This document shows, piece by piece, positions 15,901 to 24,577 of a stretch of 64,000 nucleotides of DNA. Every line of letters begins with the position of its first letter. Position 1 is the first letter of the stretch. The stretch is from contig NC_010571.1 of the NCBI RefSeq assembly GCF_000019965.1, positions 1,426,001-1,490,000 on the forward strand. Reading direction: 5' to 3'. The translations under genes were made by a program, and so were the position numbers. Under the pieces are notes generated by a model. That model was not told the origin of the DNA. It saw only the letters and a program-made list of their open reading frames with translations, and ran no database searches. This DNA comes from Opitutus terrae PB90-1. GTDB lineage: Bacteria > Verrucomicrobiota > Verrucomicrobiia > Opitutales > Opitutaceae.

Positions 15901-18900
15901 CGGCTCAACGCCGACGGCCAGCTCGACACCTCCTTCGTCGTCTCGCCGGACAACGAGGTCTATTCCCTCCTGATGCAGTCGGACGGGAAGCTCGTCGTTG
16001 GCGGCAACTTCTCCTCGATCACGGCGAGCGGCGCCTCGACGGCCGCCGGGCGCAACGGCATCGCGCGGCTCAACGTGGATGGCACGCTCGACACCGGCTT
16101 CTATCCAAACCCGAACGGCCAGGTGCAGGTGATCCTCCCGGTGGCGGACGGCAAGCTGCTGATCGCGGGCGGCTTCTCCGGACTGTATCCGAACGGCACG
16201 ACCACGGTCGTGGATCGCAGCTTCGTGGCGCGGCTCAACTCCGACGGCTCCGTTGACACCACCCTCGACCTCGACGCGAACAGCTTCGTCAGCGCCGGCG
16301 TGCTTCAGCCCGATGGCAAGATCGTCCTCGGCGGGTATTTCACCACCATGGGTGGCACGACGCGCAACTATGTCGCGCGGCTCAAGGCGGACCAGACGCT
16401 GGACGACACCTTCAATCCCAACCCGAATGGCATCGTCAGCACGGTTGCGCTCCAACCGGCGGACAACAAGATCGTCCTCGGCGGCACCTTCACCGCGCTC
16501 CAGCCCGGCGGCACGACCTACAACGCCTCGCTCGCGACGCCGCGCAACCGGCTCGCGCGGCTCAACAGCGACGGCACGGTGGACCCGCTGTTCAATCCGA
16601 ACGTCGACGGGCAGGTCACCGCGCTTGCGGTTTACACCGATGGCTCGCTCATCGCGACCGGTGCGCTCACGAACGTGCAGCCCTCGGGCTCGCTGATGGT
16701 CGGCGGCGCGTTCACCCAGATCAACGGCACGCCGGCGAACAACTTCGCCAACATGAGCAGCGATGGCTCGATCAGCACGGCGTTCCTGCCGAATCCAAAC
16801 GGCGCGGTCAACGCCCTGCTCACGATCGCGGACGGTCGCACGGTCGTCGCTGGCGCGTTCACCCAGATCGCCGGCGCGACGCGCAACCGGGTCGCGCGCT
16901 TCAACACTGACGACTCGCTCGACGCGAACTTCAATCCGAACGTCAACGGCGAGGTGCTCGCGCTCGCGCTCGAGCCCGACGGCGACCTGCTCATCGGCGG
17001 CGATTTCACGCAAGTCGGCGGAGTTGCGCGCAACAAGCTCGCGCGCGTCAAGGCCGACGGCAGCCTCGATGCTTCGTTTGCCCCGACAGTGCCCGGCGCG
17101 GTCAGCGGTCTCGCGGTCGACGCGAGCGGCCGCATCGTGGTCCTCGCGGCTGGCAGCGGCGTGCGCAGCGTACTTTTGCGGCTCACCGCGGATGGCGCCG
17201 CAGATCCGAGCTTCACGACCGTCAGCAGCGCGACCGCCATCAACTCGTTCGCTTTGCAGACCGACGGCCGGATCGTGGTCGGCGGCGCCTTCACCAGCAT
17301 CGCCGGTGAGACGCGCAACTACGTCGCCCGCTTGAACGCGAACGGCACGATCGATCCCACGCTGACCTCGAACCCGAACGGGGAGGTGACCGCCGTGCTG
17401 CTCCAGCGCGACGGCAAGGTGGTGATCGGTGGACGGTTCAACCAAGTCGACGGCTTGGCGCGCGCCGGTCTCGCGCGCATCGCCACGACTTCGTCGAACA
17501 CGGGCGCCGTGGCCTTCACGACGAATGCCGCGCGCAACGCCGTTACCTGGGTGCGCTCGGGCGTGGCGCCGGAAATTTCCAGCGCGTATCTCGAAACGTC
17601 GGCGGACCTCGCCACTTGGACGACGCTCGGCCAGGCCACCCGCGTGCCGAACTCGACCAACTGGCAGGTGACCGGCGTCACGCTGCCGACTGATCCAACC
17701 ACTCCGGTTTACGTTCGCGCCAGCGCGATCGTCGGTTCCAACCCGCAAAGCTCGACGGGCTTGATCGAGGCGCAGGGGCGCCTGAGCGCGGCCCTGCCGA
17801 GCATCACCAGCGCGGGCGTGGTCGCGGCAGCGGCGGGATCGAATTTCCTCTACGCGGTCACGGCGACGGAAAGTCCGACCACCTATGTGGCCAGCGGACT
17901 GCCACCGGGGCTTGCCATCAATTCCGCCACCGGCCTGATCACGGGCACGCCGACGCAAACCGGCACTTACAATGTCGTGGTGGGTGCGACCAACGCCGCG
18001 GGCACCGGCACCGCCACGATCACGGTGGTCGTAGCCGACGGTACGACCCAAACGAGCCGCGTGACCAATCTCTCCGTCAACACGCGAATCGTCGCGTCGA
18101 ATACAGTGGTCATCACCGGCTTCGTGATTTCCGGCACCGGGGCGCAGACGGTGGTGTTGCGCGCGGTCGGCCCGGGTCTGACCTCGCTGGGCGTGAACGG
18201 CGTGCTCGCCACGCCGCAGCTGCAGCTCTTCAACTCGAATGGCCAAACGCTGCTGACCAACGGTCGGTGGGGCGGCGCCAGCCAACTCACGACGGAGTTC
18301 GCGCGGCTTGGCGCTTACCCGCTCAACGCCGACAGCGAGGACGCGGCCGTGATCGTCACGCTTACGCCCGGCGTCTACACGATGCACGTGGGCGGAGAGA
18401 ACGGGGCCACCGGCACCGTGCTCGCGGAGGTCTATGACGCCTCGGCCACGCCGCCGCCCGCGAACCAGCCGAAGCTGGTGAACATTTCCGCGCGCGGCGT
18501 CGCTTTGGCCGGGCAACCCATCACGGGTGGCTTTGTCATCGCCGGCCAGACCAGCCGGCAGGTGCTGATCCGCGGCGTCGGCCCGGGCCTCACGGCGCAG
18601 CAGGTGCCCGACGTGCTCGCGAATCCGAAGCTCACGCTCTATCGAATCCAATCCGGCAACGCGACGGTCATCGCCCGCAACGACGACTGGCAGACGCCCG
18701 AAACGGCCGTGCAGGATTATCCGGGTTCGACCGGCGCGGCCATCTCCGCAGCCGCGACGACCACCGGTGCGTTTGCGCTGAACTCCGGCAGCAAGGACGC
18801 GGCGATCCTCGTCACGCTGCCGCCGGGCGTCTACACCGCCGAGGTTAACGGCGCGGATGGCGGCATCGGCGCCGCCATCGTGGAAGTCTACGAGCTGCCG

Positions 18901-18903
18901 TAA
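12928..18903 (+). CDS. giant delta-60 repeat protein with Ig-like and C-terminal repeat domains
   Basis: A 1991-residue secreted protein. A signal peptide (PVLLVLALCGAALFPPAVLGQ) is followed by roughly 25-30 tandem units of about 55-60 residues from position 30 to about 1530. Each contains a core like ALQPDGKVLVGGxFT and ARLNxDGSLDxxFxPN, which is the delta-60 signature predicted to form a beta-propeller-like structure. Then come a linker, a putative Ig domain (SGLPPGLAINSATGLITGTP), and two related C-terminal segments sharing the words FVI, VLRAVGPGL / VLIRGVGPGL and PGVYT. A surface or secreted structural role is likely; no enzyme motif was seen. It is a lone transcription unit. Confidence 0.93.
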   Translation: MPIASVFRPVLLVLALCGAALFPPAVLGQVMGSTAADGFNPNVDGTVYAVVIQPDGKVLVAGNFTAIQPTGSSRPIPHANIVRLLPDGREDGTFNVNVNGQVSALILQPNGQIVIGGKFTSVAGVTRRRVARLNADGSLDATFDPNIEPRTADEGGSLTPEVTSLLLQSDGKLVVGGGFKAVQPNGAATFTLRNRLARFNSDGTLDAGFDPNANNMVLSLALEPDGQILVGGGFTTLQPNGAAATTARKRIARLNVDGTVDPTFDPQANNAVSAIQVLPGGNILIGGTFTGLTPNGVTLDASAGAMTRLARLNADGTLVTSFSGFADGPVSVITLQPDGAILVGGSFTAVGNGSSSYVGRLLPNGVLDTTFLPGPNYAVYAIAVQSNGSVLLGGAFLTLRGQGRTSVVRNHLARVSFRGALDTDFRPDVNGRVRSLIKLSNGQWLVGGTFTSIAGQTRNGVVLLNADGSIDPRFKADINGPVISAVQVSATQIIVGGSFTRINTVARPYLAKLNLADGSVDEAYSPAPNNQVNAMVLQGDGKLVIGGAFTTLSPFSTTEPVSRNCLARLNADGSVDLAFKAQANDAIVAMAAASDGQILIGGPFSTVVGSADTRATTRYGLARLNADGALDTGFNPNVNGTVAAIVVQSDNKIVFGGAFAVLAPNSDTTATTRNNLARVEADGSVDKTYDPNLNGQVSTLALQADGKVVAGGRFSALKPNGIADGYERNYVARINTDGTLDQDFNLYLDTTIGNEVMGLAIAADNKIVVAGTFAQAGVNAVPRSRVLRAEANGAIDTSFSADLSTIGGADIRAITQQFGGAVIVAGNFAGFGGTSGANLARFYADSTPDTSFVPSFNGPVYAMAESPAKGLPVATQRSGFAWFETNGALRSGFHFSSEVTSISSIRAVTVDSNGKILIAATFDLGGNSRSLVRFNPDGTIDSTFTPVTTTGTASSGTSTGTIYVIRPLADGKILIGGSFSAINTTSRNFLARLNADGQLDTSFVVSPDNEVYSLLMQSDGKLVVGGNFSSITASGASTAAGRNGIARLNVDGTLDTGFYPNPNGQVQVILPVADGKLLIAGGFSGLYPNGTTTVVDRSFVARLNSDGSVDTTLDLDANSFVSAGVLQPDGKIVLGGYFTTMGGTTRNYVARLKADQTLDDTFNPNPNGIVSTVALQPADNKIVLGGTFTALQPGGTTYNASLATPRNRLARLNSDGTVDPLFNPNVDGQVTALAVYTDGSLIATGALTNVQPSGSLMVGGAFTQINGTPANNFANMSSDGSISTAFLPNPNGAVNALLTIADGRTVVAGAFTQIAGATRNRVARFNTDDSLDANFNPNVNGEVLALALEPDGDLLIGGDFTQVGGVARNKLARVKADGSLDASFAPTVPGAVSGLAVDASGRIVVLAAGSGVRSVLLRLTADGAADPSFTTVSSATAINSFALQTDGRIVVGGAFTSIAGETRNYVARLNANGTIDPTLTSNPNGEVTAVLLQRDGKVVIGGRFNQVDGLARAGLARIATTSSNTGAVAFTTNAARNAVTWVRSGVAPEISSAYLETSADLATWTTLGQATRVPNSTNWQVTGVTLPTDPTTPVYVRASAIVGSNPQSSTGLIEAQGRLSAALPSITSAGVVAAAAGSNFLYAVTATESPTTYVASGLPPGLAINSATGLITGTPTQTGTYNVVVGATNAAGTGTATITVVVADGTTQTSRVTNLSVNTRIVASNTVVITGFVISGTGAQTVVLRAVGPGLTSLGVNGVLATPQLQLFNSNGQTLLTNGRWGGASQLTTEFARLGAYPLNADSEDAAVIVTLTPGVYTMHVGGENGATGTVLAEVYDASATPPPANQPKLVNISARGVALAGQPITGGFVIAGQTSRQVLIRGVGPGLTAQQVPDVLANPKLTLYRIQSGNATVIARNDDWQTPETAVQDYPGSTGAAISAAATTTGAFALNSGSKDAAILVTLPPGVYTAEVNGADGGIGAAIVEVYELP

Positions 18904-18942
18904 GCTGTCGCGGCGCGACGCCGTCCCTGAACGTTCTTCCCA

Positions 18943-18973
18943 GGGCGGATCTTCGGATCCGTCCTGTTTTTTT
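18943..18973 (+). terminator. intrinsic terminator of the delta-60 gene
   Basis: GGGCGGATC (18943-18951) and GATCCGTCC (18956-18964) pair (one G-U) around a TTCG tetraloop, followed by TGTTTTTTT. It is placed 40 bp after the stop codon. Confidence 0.92.
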
Positions 18974-19051
18974 AGCGTCGGTCACGCAGGCATTGGCCGA
19001 CGTTCACGCAGAATGTTCATCGTGGCAGCGGATGGTGGGCCACCTCTTTTT

Positions 19052-19118
19052 AGGTGGAGCGCGTTGCCCTCAACGCGCTGGTTGGGTTGCAGCGTCTTGA
19101 GGGCAAGCCGCTCCACCT
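19052..19118. repeat. dispersed repeat B (stem-loop), full copy
   Basis: AGGTGGAGCG (19052-19061) pairs with CGCTCCACCT (19109-19118), and inside it TTGCCCTCAA (19064-19073) pairs with TTGAGGGCAA (19097-19106). The left half recurs at 39136-39164. Downstream (19170-19210) lies a run of CTACCGC/CTACTGC-like words up to the sialate esterase stop. Confidence 0.8.
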
Positions 19119-19213
19119 TGAGTGGTCAGCCCTCGCTCGAACTGAGAGTTCAACGCACGCTGTTGCGCCCTGCCTACCGCTTACCGCCTACTGCCGACTA
19201 CCTGCCGCCTGCT

Positions 19214-20737
19214 TCACCAATCATCCGACCGAAACGGCGCGGCGGGCAGGCCTGCGCCGTCGTAGAGGTTCGCCACGGGCGCGTTGCTCCACGCGTAACG
19301 CACTGCGACGGGCTGCTTCACTTTCGGCGAGGTGACGAGGAGGGTGCCGCGATCGATCTTCGCGCTCGCCGCATGGAAAATCTTGTCGGACCCGGCGAGC
19401 TCGAGCGATTGCACCGGCTGCCCGTGCGCCACGAGTCCGCCGCCGGCGTGCGTGAAGCGCACGCGCATCGCGGCTCCTTCGGGCACCGCCTCCGCGAACA
19501 TCGGCCCGATCGCGTCGCCCGGAATTCCGTAGACCTGCACCTTCGCGAGCTGCGCCAGCCGGCGGGAGAGCTCGGCCTTGCTCTTCGGATGAATATCGTC
19601 CGGGTCGCCGACGTCGATCGCCACTGCCATGGCGGTGTTCGGCAGCTCGAGCGCATGGGTTTGCGCCTCGCGCAGCCGCGCCCACTGCCGGCCGCCCGGA
19701 TTGTCATCGGCGTAGTCCGGGATTTGCACAAAGAGGAAGGGCAGGGCCTCGTCGCCCCAGTTGGCGCGCCACGTGCGAATCATCGCGGGAAACAGCTCGG
19801 CATATTCCGCGGCGCGGCCGACGTTTGACTCGCCCTGATACCAAACGAAGCCACGCAGCGCGCACGGGCGTAGCGGTGCGATCATCGCATTGTAGAGTCC
19901 ACCCGGCCGGCGCGGCGAATCGTCGCTCGCCGGCGGCTGTGGCCACGGCAGCGGATTCTTGGTCTTCGTGGCGCGCGCCTGCTCCTCGGCTTTTTGCCAC
20001 GCTTCCATCTCGGCCGGATAACGCGCGACGCGCTCCGGCGGCCATTCACTCTTCGCCTGCTGCCAGCGCGCTTCCATCGCGGCACCCACCGACGTCGACT
20101 GGCGGGCCAGGTCGCTCATCCACGCCTCAATCTCCGTGCCGCCCCAGGAACTGTTGATGATCCCGACGGGCACGCCGAGTTTGCGGTGCAGCTCGCGCGC
20201 GAAGAAATATCCGATCGCCGAAAAGTCGCCGACCTTGTCGCGCAGCGCCGGCTGCCACCCGCTGGTCTTCGCGGTCTCCGCGGGTTGGCTTGCGACGGCG
20301 CGCTCGATCTTTAGTTGCCGGACGAGCGGCAGGTCGACGGCGGCGAGCTGCCGCTCGTCCTCGCGCAGCAGCGCGACCGGCCACTCCATGTTCGATTGAC
20401 CGGAGACCAGCCAGACTTCGCCGACGAGCACGCCTTTCACCAGCACGGTTTCCTTCCGGCCGGACACCACGAGATCAACCGGCTCTGCGCTTGCGGGCTG
20501 CGATTCGAGCAACACGATCCAACGGCCGTCGGCGGCCGTGGTGCTGCGGACGATCTGCGCGCCGAAAGAGACGGTGATCTTCTCGCCGGCCGCGGCGCGG
20601 CCCCACACCGGCACCGGCCGGTCGCGCTGCAGCACGGCCCCGTCGCTGAACACCGGAGCGAGCGTGATCTCCGCGGACGCGAGCGATGCCATGAGCGCGG
20701 AGGTAAAGCTAATCCGCAGGAGCCGTCTGATTCTCAT
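19214..20737 (-). CDS. sialate O-acetylesterase-like SGNH hydrolase
   Basis: A 507-residue secreted esterase. A signal peptide (LLRISFTSALMASLASA) is followed by LAPVFSDGAVLQRDRPVPVWG. SGNH blocks then follow: WLVSGQSNMEW (Ser nucleophile), GIINSSWGGTEIEAW, GFVWYQGESNVGRAAEY and, near the end, DVGDPDDIHPKSKAELSRRLA with the catalytic Asp/His. Members deacetylate acetylated glycans. The MRIRRLL start at 20737 overlaps the UvrC stop by 29 bp on the same strand, implying coupled translation with uvrC, an unexpected partner. Confidence 0.9.
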   Translation of the reverse strand: MRIRRLLRISFTSALMASLASAEITLAPVFSDGAVLQRDRPVPVWGRAAAGEKITVSFGAQIVRSTTAADGRWIVLLESQPASAEPVDLVVSGRKETVLVKGVLVGEVWLVSGQSNMEWPVALLREDERQLAAVDLPLVRQLKIERAVASQPAETAKTSGWQPALRDKVGDFSAIGYFFARELHRKLGVPVGIINSSWGGTEIEAWMSDLARQSTSVGAAMEARWQQAKSEWPPERVARYPAEMEAWQKAEEQARATKTKNPLPWPQPPASDDSPRRPGGLYNAMIAPLRPCALRGFVWYQGESNVGRAAEYAELFPAMIRTWRANWGDEALPFLFVQIPDYADDNPGGRQWARLREAQTHALELPNTAMAVAIDVGDPDDIHPKSKAELSRRLAQLAKVQVYGIPGDAIGPMFAEAVPEGAAMRVRFTHAGGGLVAHGQPVQSLELAGSDKIFHAASAKIDRGTLLVTSPKVKQPVAVRYAWSNAPVANLYDGAGLPAAPFRSDDW

Positions 20738-22241
20738 CGGAAGCGTCCACGTTTGGCGCAACCGGCTCCGGTTTCCGAGCGAGAAACGCGTGCAGCTCCG
20801 CCGCGAGCTTTGGGCCGAAACCCTCGACTTCGCCGATCTCTTCGATGGAAGCCGCGCGCAGCCGGTCAATACTGCCGAAATGCGCGAGCAGCGCGGCCCG
20901 TCGCACGGGCCCGAGGCCCGCGAAATCGTCGAGCACGCTTTCACGGATTTTTTTCGACCGGAGCACGGCGTTGTAAGTGTTCGCGAACCGATGCGCCTCG
21001 TCGCGCACGCGTTGCAGCAGGTTCAAACCCGGATGGTTCAGCGGCAGGTTGAGCGGCGGCCGCTCGTCGACGAAGAAGATGGTCTCGTGCTTCTTCGCGA
21101 GCCCGATGATCACGGGTGGGGTGAGGTCCGCGGCGACGAACGCCTTGATCGCCGCGCCGATCTGACCGCGGCCGCCGTCGATCACGACGAGATCCGGAAA
21201 CGAACGGCCTTCCTCGGCGAGCCGCCGATACCGACGGCCCACGACTTCCTCCATCGCGCGGAAGTCGTCGTTGCCAATGAAGCTCTTGATCTGAAAACGA
21301 CGGTAGTTGTCCTTGTCCGGCCGGCCGTTCGCGAAGTGGACCATCGAGGCGACCACGAACGTCCCGGAGATGTGCGAGATGTCGAAGCATTCGATCGTGC
21401 GCGGCGGCGGCCGGGCGAGCGCCTCGCCCAGCGCGCGAAGCGCCTCCTCGTCGACGTTGGGTCGGGTGGGATCGATCCGCTCGAACCGGCGTGTCTTCGC
21501 GAGTGTTTCCTCGAGGGCGAAGATGACGTCGCGGAGTTCCGCGGCTTTTTCGAACAGCTGCTTGGTCGCGGCTTCCGCCATCTCGGCGCGCAGCGTCTCG
21601 AGCCATTCGCGCGACTTGCCTTCGAGGAAGGCGCAGGCGTCGTCCACGCGCCGCCGGTAGGCCTCGGGCGTGACGTGCAGCATGCCGCCGTAGATTTCCT
21701 GGCGCACGTCGTCGTAAAGCTGCCACGTGCCGTCGGCAAGTTTGTGCGGCGTGCCATCGCCGAGCAGGATGCCGAACTGCCGGCGCATTTGCGCGAGGGT
21801 TTTGCGCAGCAGCCCGCTGTGCGCGAAGGGGCCGAAGTAGCGCGAGCCGTCATCCTTTTTGAGGCGCGTGAGCCGGAAGCGCGGCAGTTCCTCGCGCAGG
21901 TCGACACGCACGAGCAGGAAACGCTTGTCGTCGGTGAAATCGGTGTTGTAGCGCGGGCGCCACTGCTTGATCAGCTTGCCCTCGAGCAGCAGCGCCTCGG
22001 GCTCGGATTTCACCTCGATCGTGTCGAAATCATGGATCAGCGGGATCAGCGCGCGAATCTTCGGCTGCATCACCGTGCGGGCGCGGCCCTGTTGAAAATA
22101 GGATGAAACGCGTTTCTTCAGGCTGCGCGCCTTGCCGACGTAAAGGATTCGCCCGAGCCGGTCTTTCATCAGATACACCCCCGGCTTGTCAGGGAGCTGC
22201 CGAACCTTCTCCTTGAGATTTACCGGGGCGGTGGCTGGCAT
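20709..22241 (-). CDS. uvrC: excinuclease ABC subunit C, short form without Cys cluster
   Basis: A 510-residue UvrC, about 100 shorter than the usual 600-610. It has the GIY-YIG nuclease (KPGVYLMKDRLGRILYVGKA, residues 19-38), a UVR helix (TKQLFEKAAELRDVI, 227-240), the RNase-H-like endonuclease start ECFDISHISG and a C-terminal helix-hairpin-helix (GPVRRAALLAHFGSIDRLRA). The region around 155-200 normally carries four Cys (RPCLLYQIGRCxAPC); here it reads LADGTWQLYDDVR with no Cys, and the whole protein has only two. UvrC makes both incisions in nucleotide excision repair. Confidence 0.95.
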   Translation of the reverse strand: MPATAPVNLKEKVRQLPDKPGVYLMKDRLGRILYVGKARSLKKRVSSYFQQGRARTVMQPKIRALIPLIHDFDTIEVKSEPEALLLEGKLIKQWRPRYNTDFTDDKRFLLVRVDLREELPRFRLTRLKKDDGSRYFGPFAHSGLLRKTLAQMRRQFGILLGDGTPHKLADGTWQLYDDVRQEIYGGMLHVTPEAYRRRVDDACAFLEGKSREWLETLRAEMAEAATKQLFEKAAELRDVIFALEETLAKTRRFERIDPTRPNVDEEALRALGEALARPPPRTIECFDISHISGTFVVASMVHFANGRPDKDNYRRFQIKSFIGNDDFRAMEEVVGRRYRRLAEEGRSFPDLVVIDGGRGQIGAAIKAFVAADLTPPVIIGLAKKHETIFFVDERPPLNLPLNHPGLNLLQRVRDEAHRFANTYNAVLRSKKIRESVLDDFAGLGPVRRAALLAHFGSIDRLRAASIEEIGEVEGFGPKLAAELHAFLARKPEPVAPNVDASDENQTAPAD

Positions 22242-22277
22242 TTTCCCAGAATCGGTCTAATCTCCCCGCTCGCAAGT

Positions 22278-23609
22278 ATGGTTTCATCCGTTCATGGCGA
22301 GAGTCCCCGCAAGCCCGTGCGTCAGGTTCATTACGAGCTGCTCACGATCGGCGACGAGCTCCTGCTCGGGCTGACGACCAACACGCATCTGGCGTTTTTT
22401 GGGCAGCAGCTCGGACGGCGCGGAGTGACGCTTCAACGCTGCGTAACGGTGACGGACGACGCCGAGGCGATCGCGCGGCAGTTTCGGGAAACGTGGCCGC
22501 GGTCGGACGTGGTGTTCACCACCGGCGGACTGGGTCCGACATGTGACGATCGCACCCGAGAGGTGCTCGCGGCGGTGCTGGGGCAGAAGCTGGTGTTCGA
22601 TGCTGCGATCGAGCACGCGATTCAGGAGCGGTTCGCGGTGTTTGGCCGCAAGATGACGCCGAACAATCTCAAGCAGGCGTATCGCTTCGAGCGCTGTGAA
22701 GTGCTGCCGAACCCGAACGGCACCGCGCCGGGGCTCTGGGTCGAGCAGGACGGCCGCGTGCTGTGCATGCTCCCCGGGCCACCGAACGAGATGCAGCCGA
22801 TGGTGCTCGACCAGGTTTTTCCGAAGCTGGCGAAGATGGGATTGCTCCTCGAGCGCGAGGCATATGTGCAGATTCGCACGGCGGGCGTGGGCGAATCCGC
22901 GCTGGAAACGAAGCTGCAGCCGATTTTCGATCGCTACGGCGGTGCGCTGAACGTGGCGTATTGCGCGCACCTCGGCATGGTCGATTGCCGGATCAGCTCG
23001 GCGAACGAAGGCTTGTCGGCCGCGCAGCTCGAGGTGATCGCGCGCGAATGCGGCCGGCTGCTCGGCGAGGACGTTGCTACCTACGGCCACGATTCGCTCG
23101 CGAAGGTCGTAAGCGAACTGCTGCGCGTACAGGACAAGCGACTCGCCGTCGCGGAGACCGGCACGGGCGGATTGCTGGCGAGCGCGCTCAACGAGATCAG
23201 CGGGGCGTGCAAGTTTTTCGCCGGCGGCGTGGTCTGCTGCTCGAACGACGCGCGGATGGAATTGCTCGAGGTGCCGGAGTGCCTGCTGTTGCAGCATGGC
23301 GCCGTCAGCGCGGAGTGCGCCGTCGCGATGGCCACGGGCGCGGCGGAGCGGCTCGGCGCCGACTATGGTCTCGCGGTGACCGGTTTCGGCAGCGAGACGA
23401 CGGGCCCGGGCGGAAATCCCGTCGGCACCACGTTCATCGCGCTGCATGCGCCGCATGGCGTGTGGTCGAAGAAGTTGAATTACCCGGGCTCGCGGTCGAC
23501 GGCGCGGATCCGCGCGGTGCACGCCGCGCTCGACTGGCTCCGCCGTGAGCTGCTGCGCGTCGCCTCCGGCGCCGTGGCGCCCACGCGCCGCAGCGGCGTG
23601 ATGCAGTAG
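22278..23609 (+). CDS. cinA: CinA family protein (MoCF-like domain plus PncC-like domain)
   Basis: A 443-residue full-length CinA. The N-terminal molybdopterin-binding-like domain shows ELLTIGDELLLG and FTTGGLGPTCDD and acts as an ADP-ribose pyrophosphatase in studied members; MLPGPPNEM follows. The C-terminal NMN-deamidase-like domain has AVAETGTGGLLASALN and HGAVSAECAVAMATGAAE. In most family members the first of these is AESCTGG, so the Ser and Cys are Thr and Gly here. It is divergent from uvrC, 36 bp apart. Confidence 0.92.
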   Translation: MVSSVHGESPRKPVRQVHYELLTIGDELLLGLTTNTHLAFFGQQLGRRGVTLQRCVTVTDDAEAIARQFRETWPRSDVVFTTGGLGPTCDDRTREVLAAVLGQKLVFDAAIEHAIQERFAVFGRKMTPNNLKQAYRFERCEVLPNPNGTAPGLWVEQDGRVLCMLPGPPNEMQPMVLDQVFPKLAKMGLLLEREAYVQIRTAGVGESALETKLQPIFDRYGGALNVAYCAHLGMVDCRISSANEGLSAAQLEVIARECGRLLGEDVATYGHDSLAKVVSELLRVQDKRLAVAETGTGGLLASALNEISGACKFFAGGVVCCSNDARMELLEVPECLLLQHGAVSAECAVAMATGAAERLGADYGLAVTGFGSETTGPGGNPVGTTFIALHAPHGVWSKKLNYPGSRSTARIRAVHAALDWLRRELLRVASGAVAPTRRSGVMQ

Positions 23610-23869
23610 ACCCCATTCACGCAGCGGCTTGTCCGCAGGCGCACGGCGCGCCACCCGCCGAATTTTCGTGCGCCGCCCGTCTCCACGAGCGTGGGGTGTC
23701 TTGCTCGCGTTTATGACGCGACCGGTGCCGTATCCGCAGGGTGGGACGCTGTGGTGCACGCGGTTCGGGCTTTTTCCAGGGAAGATTTTGTGAGAGTTAT
23801 CGGGCACCCCCAACCCCGCGGCGACTGAGGCTCTCTCTGACGCGGCGCGGTTCAACCAACCTCCCCCCC

Positions 23870-24439
23870 ATGCATGCCCTGCTCTCCCTCTGGTTGCCGA
23901 TCCTGCTCAGCGCAGTGGTCGTGTTCGTGATCAGTTCACTGATTCACATGGTCATCAAATGGCACGCGCCCGATTACCGCGGCTTTGCCAACGAGGAGGC
24001 CGTGCGCGCCGCGATTCGCGCCGGCAATCCCACGCGGGGTCGGTACGTGATCCCGTATTGCAGCGACATGAAGGAAATGGGTGGCGAGGCGATGATGCAG
24101 AAATATCGGGAGGGACCGGTGGGGCAGGTCATGCTCGCGCCCGCCGGTGCCCCGAACATGGGTCGATTACTCGGTCAGTGGTTTCTTTTCACCGTGGTCG
24201 TTACCGTCGTCGCGGCGTTTCTGGCGACGCAGCTCTTCGGCCTCGACCCCGCTCGCGCCCGCGCGGCGGCCAAACTGGTGGGTGCGGTCAGCTTCATCGC
24301 CTACGGGTTCGGCACGATCACGGAGTCGATCTGGTCAGCGCGGCCGTGGTCCTCGAGCGCGAAGTATCTGCTCGATGCGGCGTTCTACGGCGTGGGCGCC
24401 GGACTCGTTTTCTACTGGCTCTGGCCCGAAGTCGGTTGA
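23870..24439 (+). CDS. hypothetical inner-membrane protein
   Basis: A 189-residue protein with an N-terminal helix (LWLPILLSAVVVFVISSLIHMVI), a soluble middle (NEEAVRAAIRAGNPTRGRYVIPYCSDMKEMGGE) and three further helices to the C-terminus, including ITESIWSARPWSSSAKYLLDAAFYG. I do not recognise an assigned function, although the layout looks like a conserved family. The ATG at 23870 follows a C-rich stretch without an obvious Shine-Dalgarno; 23610-23869 upstream holds nothing recognisable. Confidence 0.75.
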   Translation: MHALLSLWLPILLSAVVVFVISSLIHMVIKWHAPDYRGFANEEAVRAAIRAGNPTRGRYVIPYCSDMKEMGGEAMMQKYREGPVGQVMLAPAGAPNMGRLLGQWFLFTVVVTVVAAFLATQLFGLDPARARAAAKLVGAVSFIAYGFGTITESIWSARPWSSSAKYLLDAAFYGVGAGLVFYWLWPEVG

Positions 24440-24577
24440 CCGGCTTTAGGCGAGGTGGCGGTGCCGCGCGGCGAATCGGTCGCCACGATCCGTCCACGTG
24501 ACCAGCGTCAGCGCGGGTTACGAAGGTGAGTGGTTGCGTCGCTCTGCGGGAGCCGCATCGTTCACCGTGCACCTACG

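Noticed and set aside
13000-17500. Regular tandem repetition that could suggest a CRISPR array
   Set aside because: The period is about 165-180 bp, it is in frame and encodes the delta-60 protein repeats; there are no short identical direct repeats with unique spacers and no cas genes.
13396-18651. Long minus-strand frames (737 and 922 codons) opposite the delta-60 gene
   Set aside because: They mirror the repetitive, high-GC codons of the delta-60 protein; they are Arg/His/Glu-rich with no domain pattern, and the plus strand has a signal peptide and clear repeats.
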